Shown piece after piece: positions 28,449 to 36,282 of a DNA stretch of 64,000 nucleotides. A program made the translations under genes and the position numbers. The notes under the pieces were generated by a model. That model saw only the letters and a list, made by a program, of their open reading frames with translations. It had not been told where the DNA came from and did no database searches. Source of the DNA: Nitrospinota bacterium (GTDB taxonomy: Bacteria; JADFOP01); NCBI GenBank assembly GCA_022562795.1, contig JADFOP010000002.1, forward strand, positions 31,322-95,321, written 5' to 3'. The stretch's first letter is position 1. Each line of letters opens with the position of its first letter.

Positions 28449-29552
28449 TTACCCGGCCCCCTCCATGACCTCCAGGGCCGTTGCTAACGGGAGGTTGGCG
28501 ACGGCGTCCATCTCCAAGAAGCCATCGGGCGGCCATCCCTCCCGGCGCACCCGCAGCGCGCCGGCCGCGGCGATCATAGCGGCGTTGTCGGTGCAGAGGG
28601 CCGGTGAGGGAATATGGAGGTTGAGGCTTTCAGCGGCGGCCGCCGCATCGAGACGGGCCCGAAGCTCGCGGTTACAGGCCACCCCGCCGGCCACGACCAG
28701 CTCCCGCGTGCCGACTTGGTGGAGCGCCGCCAGGGTCTTGGCCACCAACACGTCTACCACGGCTGCCTGGAAGCTCGCGGCCACGTCTTTGAGCGCCTGG
28801 GAGACCTCGGCCGTCAAGTCCTCCTCGCGGGGTGGGCCCTGGGAGCCGAAGGGGGCAGGGGCGATGGAGTGGTCGTCCACGAAGTACTTCACCGCCGTCT
28901 TTACCCCGGAGAAGCTGAAGTCGAGGGTGTCGCGGTCCATGAGGGCGCGGGGGAAGGCGACGGCTTCGGGATCCCCCTCCTCGCTTAGCCGATCGATGAT
29001 CGGGCCTCCCGGGAAGCTGAGCCCGAGGAGTTTTGCCACCTTGTCGAAAGCCTCGCCGGCTGCGTCGTCCAGGGTCTGGCCCAAAAGCTCGATCCGGCCA
29101 GGCCGGTCCACCCGGTAGAGCTCGGTGTGGCCGCCCGAGACGACCAGCGCCACCAGAGGGTAGTGGTAGTCGGCCCCTTCCAGGATCGGGGCCACCAGGT
29201 GGCCCTCAAGGTGGTTGACCCCCACACACGGTGTTGCGGAGGCATAGGCGAGGGCCTTGGCGCAGCTAAGCCCTACCAGCAGCGCTCCGATGAGCCCCGG
29301 CCCACGGGTGACGGCGATGAGGTCGATCTCTTCGAGCGTTGCCCCGCCCTCGCTCAACGCCGCACGGACAACCGGGAGAATGTTCTCGGTGTGTCGGCGG
29401 CAGGCGAGCTCAGGCACGATGCCCCCGTAGCGGGCGTGGACGTCGAACTGTGTGGCGACGATGGAGGAGCGGATGTCGGAGGCGTCGGCGACTACCGCGG
29501 CGGCCGTCTCATCGCAACTGGTCTCGATTCCGAGAACGAGCATGGGGCGCAT
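28449..29552 (-). CDS. tsaD: tRNA N6-adenosine threonylcarbamoyltransferase TsaD
   Basis: Transfers threonylcarbamoyl to A37 of ANN-decoding tRNAs, with TsaB and TsaE. It is 367 aa, slightly long. N-terminal LVLGIETSCDETAAAVV is diagnostic. Metal-binding histidines lie in VNHLEGHLVAP, and the ASKHA nucleotide fold shows in ALVVSGGHTELY and VVAGGVACNRELR. ATG 29543, three codons in, is an equally good start. rimI, often adjacent, is 17 kb away here. Confidence 0.96.
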   Translation of the reverse strand: MRPMLVLGIETSCDETAAAVVADASDIRSSIVATQFDVHARYGGIVPELACRRHTENILPVVRAALSEGGATLEEIDLIAVTRGPGLIGALLVGLSCAKALAYASATPCVGVNHLEGHLVAPILEGADYHYPLVALVVSGGHTELYRVDRPGRIELLGQTLDDAAGEAFDKVAKLLGLSFPGGPIIDRLSEEGDPEAVAFPRALMDRDTLDFSFSGVKTAVKYFVDDHSIAPAPFGSQGPPREEDLTAEVSQALKDVAASFQAAVVDVLVAKTLAALHQVGTRELVVAGGVACNRELRARLDAAAAAESLNLHIPSPALCTDNAAMIAAAGALRVRREGWPPDGFLEMDAVANLPLATALEVMEGAG

Positions 29553-29575
29553 TATAGGTGAGGCCTAATGATGAT

Positions 29576-30499
29576 TCAACGGGCGGAGATGAGCGTGGAG
29601 AGGGGCACCACGGTGATGCCCGCCTCGGCGAGCTTCGGCAGGTGTTCCTGAAGGGCGGCGATTGTGCTCGGGCGGGGGTGGCCAATGCCGATGGCCTCTC
29701 CATGCCGCCTAGCCACGGCTACGAGCCGGTCCATTTGGGCAGCCACGTAGTCGGCCCCCTCCGGCTCGTGGTCGAGGAAGATGTGGCGCGAGGCTGTCGG
29801 TATGCCCAGCTCGCGGGCGACCTCCGAGACCACAGACCGCGGGCTGGTGTAGCTGTCGAGGAAAAAGAGCCGGCGCTCTTTGAGTATGGTCAGGATGAGG
29901 CGCATCACCTCCTCGTCCTCGGTCAGGCGGCTTCCCATGTGGTTGTTGACCCCGACGGCGTTTGGGACAGCCGCGAGGTCCTCCTTGAGAACTTCCGCCA
30001 TCGCCTCGCTGGTCATAGACTTAAAGATGGCGCCGGGGCCAGGGTCCTTCGCCGGGTAGTCGAGAGGCTCCATGGGCAAGTGAAGGAGCACGTCGCGGCC
30101 CGCCGCCGCCGCCGCCTCGGCGATCTCCCGGGAGTGGGTCAGTTTGGGAAGGACGGCGAAAGTCAGGGGCTGGGGGATGCCGAGCAGGGTTTCGGCTGCC
30201 TTCAGGCTCAGGCCGAGGTCGTCAATGACAATGGCGACGCGCGGTCCGCTGGGTACGGAGGGCTCGGGCGTGGATACGGCCGACGCGGCGGCCTCGGGCC
30301 TCGTGAGGGCGGACGCGGGAGAGGAGGTCGGGCGGGTGGGGGGAGGAGAGGTAGCCGTCCACATGAGCCAGACCGCCACAGCCAGGGCTCCCACGGCCGA
30401 CAGAGCCAACGGAAGGAGCCGGAGGCGGGGGCGACTCGACGTGGGTCCAGCCAGGGCGCCGAACAAGTCGCCTTTGCGCTCTTTGGCCTTTGGTCGCAT
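29576..30499 (-). CDS. Divergent polysaccharide deacetylase (YibQ family)
   Basis: 307 aa with a basic start, one transmembrane segment (about 26-48, LRLLPLALSAVGALAVAVWL) and a Pro/Ser/Thr-rich linker. The domain from about residue 85 has VAIVIDDLGLSLKAAETLL, LLHLPMEPLDYPAKDPGPGA, VNNHMGSRLTEDEEVM, FFLDSYTSPRSV and IGIGHPRPSTIAAL. The family is found next to envC and ctpA in many Gram-negatives, as here. It is presumed to act on cell-wall glycans in the periplasm; no activity can be read from sequence. Confidence 0.88.
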   Translation of the reverse strand: MRPKAKERKGDLFGALAGPTSSRPRLRLLPLALSAVGALAVAVWLMWTATSPPPTRPTSSPASALTRPEAAASAVSTPEPSVPSGPRVAIVIDDLGLSLKAAETLLGIPQPLTFAVLPKLTHSREIAEAAAAAGRDVLLHLPMEPLDYPAKDPGPGAIFKSMTSEAMAEVLKEDLAAVPNAVGVNNHMGSRLTEDEEVMRLILTILKERRLFFLDSYTSPRSVVSEVARELGIPTASRHIFLDHEPEGADYVAAQMDRLVAVARRHGEAIGIGHPRPSTIAALQEHLPKLAEAGITVVPLSTLISAR

Positions 30500-30521
30500 G
30501 GCTCTTAGCGGGGGCGCTGGA

Positions 30522-31868
30522 CTACTGGGTGGTCGGCTGGACTTGGGCTGCCGAATGGGGAGCTATTGGGACTGGAGCGGTTGTAGCGGTCTGATTCGCC
30601 AGAATCTCCCACCCATTCAGGAGCTCGATGGCCCGTTGGAGCTGCTGGTCCTGTCGAAGGGCTTTGGTCCACTCATCCTCCGGGAGATCGGGCTCATCTG
30701 TTTGCTTCTCGCCCTTCAAGGCGCCCTCAAGGTCCCGTTCCCTGAGCATTCGGCGGCGGCGCGACACATCGTCGGCAATCGCGTTGGGGGTGTCGTTGGA
30801 CACCACGATGTCCGGCTCAATTCCTATGCCCTGAATGAGCCGGTCCTTGGGCGTGTAGTACTTGGCAGTAGTAAGCCTTAGCCCAGAGCCGTCGGAGAGC
30901 GGGACGATCGTCTGGACCGAGCCTTTCCCAAAGGTGGTCGCCCCTAGCAGGACCGCCCGTCCGTGGTCCTGGAGCGCACCGGCCACAATCTCGCTTGCTG
31001 AGGCGCTTCCGGCGTTAACGAGCACGACCATCGGATAGTCGGTGTGGCCTGAATTCTGGGCGGTGAAAGGGGGCAAAACTTTTTTGGGGTTGCGGCCCTT
31101 TATGGTCACGATGGGTTTGCCCGACTCCAAAAAAAGACCGGCCGTCTCGACGGCCTGGTCGAGCAGGCCCCCAGGATTGTTACGCAAATCGAGAATGAGG
31201 CGTTTCATGCCTTGGCCTTCCAGATCCTCGAGCGCCTTGCTTAGATCTTTGCTGGTCGTCTTGTTGAAGCTTTTAAGGCGGACGTAACCGATAGAGGGCT
31301 CTATAAAGCGGGTCCGGGTGCTTTGGATGTGAATGAGATCCCGGATGATCATAATCTCCTTCGGTTCCTCGAGCCCCTCTCGAACTACGGTGATGGTGAT
31401 GGGGGTGCCCACCGGGCCCCTCATGAGGCGGACAGCCTCCAGGAGGGTCATCTGCTTCGTGGAGGCGTCGTCGACCTTGATGATCCGATCCCCTGGTTCC
31501 ACGCCGGCTTTGTGGGCAGGAGTCCCCTCGATGGGCGCTACAACCGTCAGGACGTCGTCCTGAATTGTAACCTCTATCCCTAGTCCGCCGAACTGGCCCT
31601 CCGTCTCGACCTGCATCTCCTTGAAGGCCTCGGGCGTCATGTATGCGGTGTGGGGGTCAAGGGAGCGCAACATCCCTCGTATGGCTCCCTGAAGAAGGTC
31701 CTTGCTTTTGACCTCTTCGACGTAGTTCGACTCGACCAGGGAGAGCACCTCGGAGAAGGTCTTGAGGCCTTTGTAGGTGTCTTCCCGACCTTGGGCCGGG
31801 TTTGTCAGAAGAACCACCGCCCAAGCGGCGGCCGTCATAATCGAGCAAAGTTGCTTCATGGTTTTCAC
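30522..31868 (-). CDS. ctpA: Carboxy-terminal processing protease (S41 family)
   Basis: 448 aa with a signal peptide (MKTMKQLCSIMTAAAWAVVLLTNPAQG). A PDZ domain spans about residues 90-175 (FGGLGIEVTIQDDVLTVVAPIEGTPAHKAGVEPGDRI is its core). The S41 catalytic core has Ser in VNAGSASASEIVAGAL and the general-base Lys in TTFGKGSVQTIVPL. Periplasmic CtpA/CtpB proteases degrade or activate cell-wall hydrolases. Its place between EnvC-like and YibQ-like genes supports a role in peptidoglycan remodelling. Confidence 0.95.
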   Translation of the reverse strand: MKTMKQLCSIMTAAAWAVVLLTNPAQGREDTYKGLKTFSEVLSLVESNYVEEVKSKDLLQGAIRGMLRSLDPHTAYMTPEAFKEMQVETEGQFGGLGIEVTIQDDVLTVVAPIEGTPAHKAGVEPGDRIIKVDDASTKQMTLLEAVRLMRGPVGTPITITVVREGLEEPKEIMIIRDLIHIQSTRTRFIEPSIGYVRLKSFNKTTSKDLSKALEDLEGQGMKRLILDLRNNPGGLLDQAVETAGLFLESGKPIVTIKGRNPKKVLPPFTAQNSGHTDYPMVVLVNAGSASASEIVAGALQDHGRAVLLGATTFGKGSVQTIVPLSDGSGLRLTTAKYYTPKDRLIQGIGIEPDIVVSNDTPNAIADDVSRRRRMLRERDLEGALKGEKQTDEPDLPEDEWTKALRQDQQLQRAIELLNGWEILANQTATTAPVPIAPHSAAQVQPTTQ

Positions 31869-31939
31869 AGAATGGGCCCTTCCTACGAGATCGTTTAGTC
31901 CCTCACATATGGTAGCACAGGGGGGGGCTGTTCGCTAGC

Positions 31940-33190
31940 TCATTGTGCGCCGGCCACCATCCACGCTCGGGGGGCGATGGGTCGGCCTCGATGGCGGAGC
32001 TCGAAGTAGAGCCGAGGGGTTTCGGCCGCCCCGCTCGAGCCGACCCGGCCGATGACTTGTCCCGCCTCCACCCGCTCGCCGACCCTGACGGTGATCTCCA
32101 GGGCGTGAGCGTAGAGGGTGTGATAGCCCGTCCCGTGGTCGATGATGCAGATGTTGCCGTAGCCCCTGAAGGTGTCGGCGAAGACGACCGTTCCTGCGGC
32201 CACGGCCTCGATTGGGTCCCCCTCCGATGCCCTGATGGTGAGGCCCCGATGGAGTCGGGCGGCCCGGCCAGATAGCTTAAGGAGACTCCCGTGGACCGGC
32301 CAGGGAAGACGGCCTTTCATTAGGGAGAAAGATACCGGCTGGGAGGCGGCTTCGCGCTCCCTCTCAACGGCGTAGGGGATTAAAGAGCCGCTCTGCTTCT
32401 CGACGACGGAGGGGATATGAGATTCAGGCCGGCTCTCGAGCCTGCCTACAAGCGCCTGTAAGTCTCTGGCAGCCGCCTCCATCTCCTTCAGGGCCTGCTC
32501 GTTGAGGCGACGCTCCCGCTGGATGGAGGCCAGAAGAGATCGTTTGGCTTTCGCCTGCCGGCGGAGGTTGTCGGCCTGGCGAGATAGCGATGCACGAGCC
32601 CTGGCGAGCTTTGAGTCGGTGGTCTTGAGTTGACCACGACGCGCCTGGAGCGCCTGCAGCGTGTCCTTATAGCGCTTGATGCGTCCTCGGTCGAGCTCTG
32701 CGAGCCTTCTGGTGTATTTGGCCTGCTCGGCGGCCGCCGTGAGGGTTGGAGCGGTAAGCAGGACCTGCGCGATCGTCAGAGACCTCTGGCGGTAGAGACG
32801 CCGAAGGTGTTTCGCCAGCGAGCGCTGCTGGAGGGCCTGCTGGGCCTCGAGCTCAGAAATCTCGGCCTCGAGGGTCTTGGTCCGTCCCTGGTGTGTGGCC
32901 ACCTCGCGGGCGGCCAGGTCGGCCTCGGTCCTGATAACGGCCACCTGCCGGTCGGCCGCCTCCAATTCCAACAGAATCGAACGCTCCCGGGCTCGCTCCG
33001 ACTCAATCAGGTCCGACCGTCGCCGTAGCTGGTCCTCGACCTCTGTCAGGGCCTTTCGCTGGCGGCTCAAACGCTCCTGGAGGGCTTCCCTGCTCATCTG
33101 CTGGGCCCCTGCCCCGACGGTCCCCAGCAAAAGTATGGCTACGATGGTGGGCCCAACAATGGATGTAAGGCTGGGGCGAAGCCGAATCAC
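31940..33190 (-). CDS. EnvC-like murein hydrolase activator (degenerate LytM domain)
   Basis: 416 aa: signal peptide (to about residue 30, GAGAQQ), a long coiled coil (about 32-260) and a C-terminal M23/LytM fold (about 300-410). The zinc ligands of active M23 enzymes are altered. The first His-x3-Asp segment reads LHRGLTIRA with no Asp, and the HxH motif reads RLYFELRH in place of HLHFE. This matches EnvC, which activates amidases instead of cutting. FtsX, whose gene overlaps it by 4 bases, is the known EnvC partner. Confidence 0.9.
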   Translation of the reverse strand: MIRLRPSLTSIVGPTIVAILLLGTVGAGAQQMSREALQERLSRQRKALTEVEDQLRRRSDLIESERARERSILLELEAADRQVAVIRTEADLAAREVATHQGRTKTLEAEISELEAQQALQQRSLAKHLRRLYRQRSLTIAQVLLTAPTLTAAAEQAKYTRRLAELDRGRIKRYKDTLQALQARRGQLKTTDSKLARARASLSRQADNLRRQAKAKRSLLASIQRERRLNEQALKEMEAAARDLQALVGRLESRPESHIPSVVEKQSGSLIPYAVEREREAASQPVSFSLMKGRLPWPVHGSLLKLSGRAARLHRGLTIRASEGDPIEAVAAGTVVFADTFRGYGNICIIDHGTGYHTLYAHALEITVRVGERVEAGQVIGRVGSSGAAETPRLYFELRHRGRPIAPRAWMVAGAQ

Positions 33191-34095
33191 GGTAGCCGCC
33201 TCACCACTGTACGGACGGCGTTGGTGCTCCCTACAATGCCCAGCAGTAGGCCGAGGGCAACCACGGCCCCGGCGACCGGCAGAGCAAGTTTCGCCATCGG
33301 CCCCAGACCTATGGCCTCGTGAAGCGCCGCTCCATACCGCGCCTCGATAACCCAGAGTACCAGGACCATTGCTGCCCCGGAAAGGATCCCGCCTGCCAGC
33401 CCCTTTAGGGCGCCTTCGATTACGTACGGTGCCCCCATCGACAGAGGGGGAGCCCCGACGAGCTTCAAAATCTCGAGCTCCTCAAGACGGGTGTAGAGCG
33501 TAAGCTTGATGGTGTTGTTGATCAGAAGGACGAGCGCCGAAGCCATCAAAATGAGCCCTGTCAGGCCCACCACCCGGCCCACTGCGCTCATGGCATCGAG
33601 CCTTCCCAACCACGACCGGCCGTATTCAACCTCATCAACCCCTGGGAGCTCGCTCACGGCTACGGACACCCGGTCGAGAGCGTCCACCCGACGGGCGTTG
33701 GGCTTAGGGGTCACCTCGAAAGAAGCGGGCAGTGGGTTGTCTTCTAGCCCCTCCAAAATATCTTCCTGTCCATTTAGGGAGGCCCGCATGCGACGTAAAG
33801 CCTCGTCCTTGGATACAAAGAGAACGGCCTGCACTTCGTGGAGGCCGGCCAACGTCTGAGCAATTGCCTCGCGTTGGCCATCGGCGGCATCGTCCTGCAG
33901 GTAGACGATGAACCTCGCCTTTTCTCTCCAGCTTGTGGCCAGCCCCTCGAAGCTCAACCATGCCCAGGCGCCCATGCCCGAAAGGAACAGAAGGACCGCA
34001 ATGGATGAGAAGGTCACGAGGCTGGGCCAAAGGTGGCTACGGATGTGGGCCACGGCCTCTCTGAAGTAGAAGGGAATCTGTCCGAGCCCCCGCAT
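33187..34095 (-). CDS. ftsX: Cell division permease-like protein FtsX
   Basis: 302 aa from ATG 34095, chosen for the strong GGAGGT 8 bases upstream; an ATG at 34131 would overlap ftsE. It has an N-terminal membrane helix (WPSLVTFSSIAVLLFLSGMGAW), a periplasmic loop (about 55-160) that would contact EnvC, and three C-terminal helices in an FtsX domain. FtsE and FtsX form an ABC-type complex that relays divisome state to periplasmic wall amidases. Confidence 0.94.
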   Translation of the reverse strand: MRGLGQIPFYFREAVAHIRSHLWPSLVTFSSIAVLLFLSGMGAWAWLSFEGLATSWREKARFIVYLQDDAADGQREAIAQTLAGLHEVQAVLFVSKDEALRRMRASLNGQEDILEGLEDNPLPASFEVTPKPNARRVDALDRVSVAVSELPGVDEVEYGRSWLGRLDAMSAVGRVVGLTGLILMASALVLLINNTIKLTLYTRLEELEILKLVGAPPLSMGAPYVIEGALKGLAGGILSGAAMVLVLWVIEARYGAALHEAIGLGPMAKLALPVAGAVVALGLLLGIVGSTNAVRTVVRRLP

Positions 34096-34100
34096 GGCGC

Positions 34101-34763
34101 CTACACCTCCTCGCCAACAATTTTTCCCCATTCCAGCATCAGGGTCCGCTCTGGCATGCGCTCGATGATGCTGTCATCGTGGGTTGCGACCACGACCGTG
34201 GCCCCACGTCCGTGAGCTTCCTTCAGCAGGCCCATGATCGTCATCGTAAGGGTCGGATCGAGATTTCCGGTAGGCTCGTCGGCCAGTAGGATGGTCGGCT
34301 CGGCCACAAGCGCCCGAGCCAGGGCCACCCGCTGTTGCTCGCCTCCGGAGAGCATCGGCGGGAGGGTCTCTACCTTGGTGGTTAGCCCCACCTGCTTAAG
34401 CACGCTCCACACACGCTGCTTCACCTCCCGCTCGGCCATACCGTTGATTCTCAAGGGCAGGGCTATGTTTTGGAAGATATTTTTGTACGGGATGAGCTTG
34501 AAATCTTGGTAGACCACCCCGATTCGGCGCCGAAGCTCGGGAAGCTGACGTGGCCTTAGCTCACCCATTGGGCGACCGATGACGACGACGTGTCCACGGT
34601 CGGCCCTCTCGGCGCCGTAGAGTAGTTTCAGGAAAGTCGTCTTTCCGGCCCCGCTGGCGCCGGTCACGAAGACGAACTCGCCCCGGCGGATGCTGCACGT
34701 AATATTGTCCAGAGCCGGAACCTTGGGATGGTAGTACTTGCTGACCTGGTAGAGACGGATCAT
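34101..34763 (-). CDS. ftsE: Cell division ATP-binding protein FtsE
   Basis: 220 aa from ATG 34763 with GGAGGGG just upstream; an in-frame ATG at 34787 lacks one. It shows Walker [14 protein letters not shown]-loop [12 protein letters not shown], signature [15 protein letters not shown], Walker [13 protein letters not shown] and switch [11 protein letters not shown]. It heads ftsE-ftsX-envC-like-ctpA-YibQ-like, all on the minus strand. Confidence 0.96.
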   Translation of the reverse strand: MIRLYQVSKYYHPKVPALDNITCSIRRGEFVFVTGASGAGKTTFLKLLYGAERADRGHVVVIGRPMGELRPRQLPELRRRIGVVYQDFKLIPYKNIFQNIALPLRINGMAEREVKQRVWSVLKQVGLTTKVETLPPMLSGGEQQRVALARALVAEPTILLADEPTGNLDPTLTMTIMGLLKEAHGRGATVVVATHDDSIIERMPERTLMLEWGKIVGEEV

Positions 34764-34817
34764 GAGCCCCTCCTGCGCCGGTTCCATTCCTGGTAAGGCA
34801 CAGTCTGTGGGCCGATT

Positions 34818-34846
34818 AGATTACTTGAGGTCCGGTGGGATGTCAA
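34818..34846 (-). promoter_or_regulatory. Possible promoter for the ftsEX operon
   Basis: Minus-strand TTGACA (34841-34846), 17 bases, then TAATCT (34818-34823). The -35 overlaps the last codons of the upstream TPR gene. The -10 is only fair. Confidence 0.45.
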
Positions 34847-35526
34847 CGATTGGCTGGCGGTAGGCTCCGTCGTCGCTCGAACTTATCCAACCACCCCTCC
34901 AGGGTGGCTACGACATGGGCGGTGCGATCTTCCTCAATAGGTTCAGAGGTTGGTTCGGTAGGAAAGAGAGCGTGAATTTCTTCCACGGCCGAAGAATCGT
35001 CAACCATGGCCTCGAGGCCTTCTTCAGAGGCCTCCTCCTCGTCGGGCCCCGTTACAGGAGGGGCCGATTCGACCTCCTGAGCGGTGGAGGCGGCCGAGAC
35101 CTCTTCGGTCTCTTTGAGCAATTTTTCTTCCAGCCCTTGCAATGTTTCCTTGAGATTCTCGTCATCGGGAGCGAGTTCGAGGAGCCGTTTGGTCTCTGCC
35201 ATCGCCTCCCCCAGGCGGCCAGCCTCCCGGTGGCACGCGACGAGCAGCCTCCCGACGAGGAGGTTCTCGGGCTGCGAGGACAGAACCCGTTTGGCCTCTT
35301 CTTCCGCCTCCATGTGAAGTCCTGAGTCGAAGTAGGCCAGGGCCAGAGCCGCCCTGGCGCCGGGGTAGTCGGGGTGGCGCTCCAGGCCCTGGTTCAGGGT
35401 TTCGATGGCACGCTGAGGCTGGCCAACGGCTCGGAGGGCGTTGGCCAGCGGAACAAAGTAGTAGGAATCAGGGCGCTCAGCCCAACGTTGCTCGTAGACG
35501 GGGAGGATTTCGTAGTATGCTCTCAT
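34843..35526 (-). CDS. TPR-repeat protein with acidic C-terminal half
   Basis: 227 aa without a signal peptide, so probably cytoplasmic. Residues 1-130 hold about three TPR units (AIETLNQGLERHPDYPGARAALALAYFDSG; EEEAKRVLSSQPENLLVGRLLVACHREAG). A low-complexity acidic region (about 140-200) follows, ending in a short helix WLDKFERRRSLPP. It starts MRAYYEILPVYEQRW. No enzymatic motif is seen; a scaffold or adaptor role is likely from the fold only. Confidence 0.75.
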   Translation of the reverse strand: MRAYYEILPVYEQRWAERPDSYYFVPLANALRAVGQPQRAIETLNQGLERHPDYPGARAALALAYFDSGLHMEAEEEAKRVLSSQPENLLVGRLLVACHREAGRLGEAMAETKRLLELAPDDENLKETLQGLEEKLLKETEEVSAASTAQEVESAPPVTGPDEEEASEEGLEAMVDDSSAVEEIHALFPTEPTSEPIEEDRTAHVVATLEGWLDKFERRRSLPPANR

Positions 35527-35870
35527 CTAGGAATCCCTTGCTCCTCTCCGGGGAGGGATAAACCGTCAACCGCAATATATCAAAGGCTCCAGTTCGGAGC
35601 AACGGACGGAGATCGCAGATAGATAGTAAAGGGGGGTGATTTCAGGTATTTCAGGCGACGGTATAGTCTGGGGAAGCCGCGACAAACCTCCCCACGAATC
35701 CCATAACGTCTTGAAAACAGTCGTCTTATAGTTACTTCGGTGGCCGGGGGGAGCGGTGAAGGTGTATTCCTTTTAAAAGGACAAACCATCCTTCCCCCCG
35801 GCACGGACCACAATTGTGGAATAGGTTGCCGGGCGCCTGGAATAAAGCCTATGGAAGGATCCGTACTATC
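35527..35870. other. Non-coding region with a long structured element
   Basis: A 344-base gap with no credible gene; the one short open frame (35580-35813, minus) has no family resemblance. GCCGGGGGGA (35743-35752) pairs perfectly with TCCCCCCGGC (35793-35802). The enclosed loop contains the 14-base palindrome TCCTTTTAAAAGGA (35768-35781). A second palindrome CCACAATTGTGG follows at 35808-35819. It may be the end of the hup transcript, an untranslated leader or a small RNA; strand and function are open. Confidence 0.5.
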
Positions 35871-36143
35871 CTAGGAAGCAGCGGCCCTCAGCGCCTTGGC
35901 CGCCTTGAAAGTCGGCACCCGCCGGGCCGGAATCTTAATTGGCTTACCCGTTTGAGGGTTGCGGCCCATCCTGGCGGCCCGATTAGAGATGCCGAAGGTT
36001 CCGAGGCCGGCGATGGCGATTCTTCCCCCTCCACCCAAAGTGGTCTGGATGGAGCTGACGACGCAATCCACCGCTTGGCCTGCCTTCGCCTTGCTGATGT
36101 CGCAATCTTGAGCAACATGACTCACGAGTTCCGCCTTGGTCAT
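35871..36143 (-). CDS. hup: HU/IHF-family DNA-binding protein
   Basis: 90 aa from ATG 36143, preceded by AAGGAGAAGGAA; a longer frame to 36269 would cross the promoter. It starts MTKAELVSHVAQDCDISKAKA and has the DNA-arm motif MGRNPQTGKPIKIPARRVPTFKAAKALR. It dimerises and bends DNA as a nucleoid protein. HU versus IHF cannot be decided, but the sequence looks like HU. It has its own strong promoter. Confidence 0.94.
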   Translation of the reverse strand: MTKAELVSHVAQDCDISKAKAGQAVDCVVSSIQTTLGGGGRIAIAGLGTFGISNRAARMGRNPQTGKPIKIPARRVPTFKAAKALRAAAS

Positions 36144-36240
36144 TTCCTTCTCCTTCGTTCCCTGGAGAAGAGCGCTTAAAAATGACTCCCGTTGCCCGCT
36201 GGCCGAGCGGACATGACTCCCTCTATGGTCACTCGCAATT

Positions 36241-36269
36241 ATTAAACGATACATGGAACCACCTGTCAA
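36241..36269 (-). promoter_or_regulatory. Strong sigma70-type promoter of the HU gene
   Basis: Minus-strand TTGACA (36264-36269), 17-base spacer, TTTAAT (36241-36246), 98 bases before the start codon and just after the recJ stop. Confidence 0.72.
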
Positions 36270-36282
36270 GCAAAAAATGCCG

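Noticed and set aside
27470..28468. Long forward open frame antisense to the alpha/beta-hydrolase
   Set aside because: The minus strand shows a complete hydrolase with catalytic triad; the forward frame has low-complexity composition.
29558..30508. Forward open frame of 316 codons opposite the YibQ-like gene
   Set aside because: Gly/Arg-rich antisense shadow of a recognisable family on the minus strand.
31940..33190. Active M23 endopeptidase
   Set aside because: The Asp of the first metal motif and the HxH motif are lost, so an EnvC-type activator is more likely.
35580..35813. 77-codon minus-strand frame as a gene
   Set aside because: No RBS, no family resemblance, and it spans the palindromic structure.
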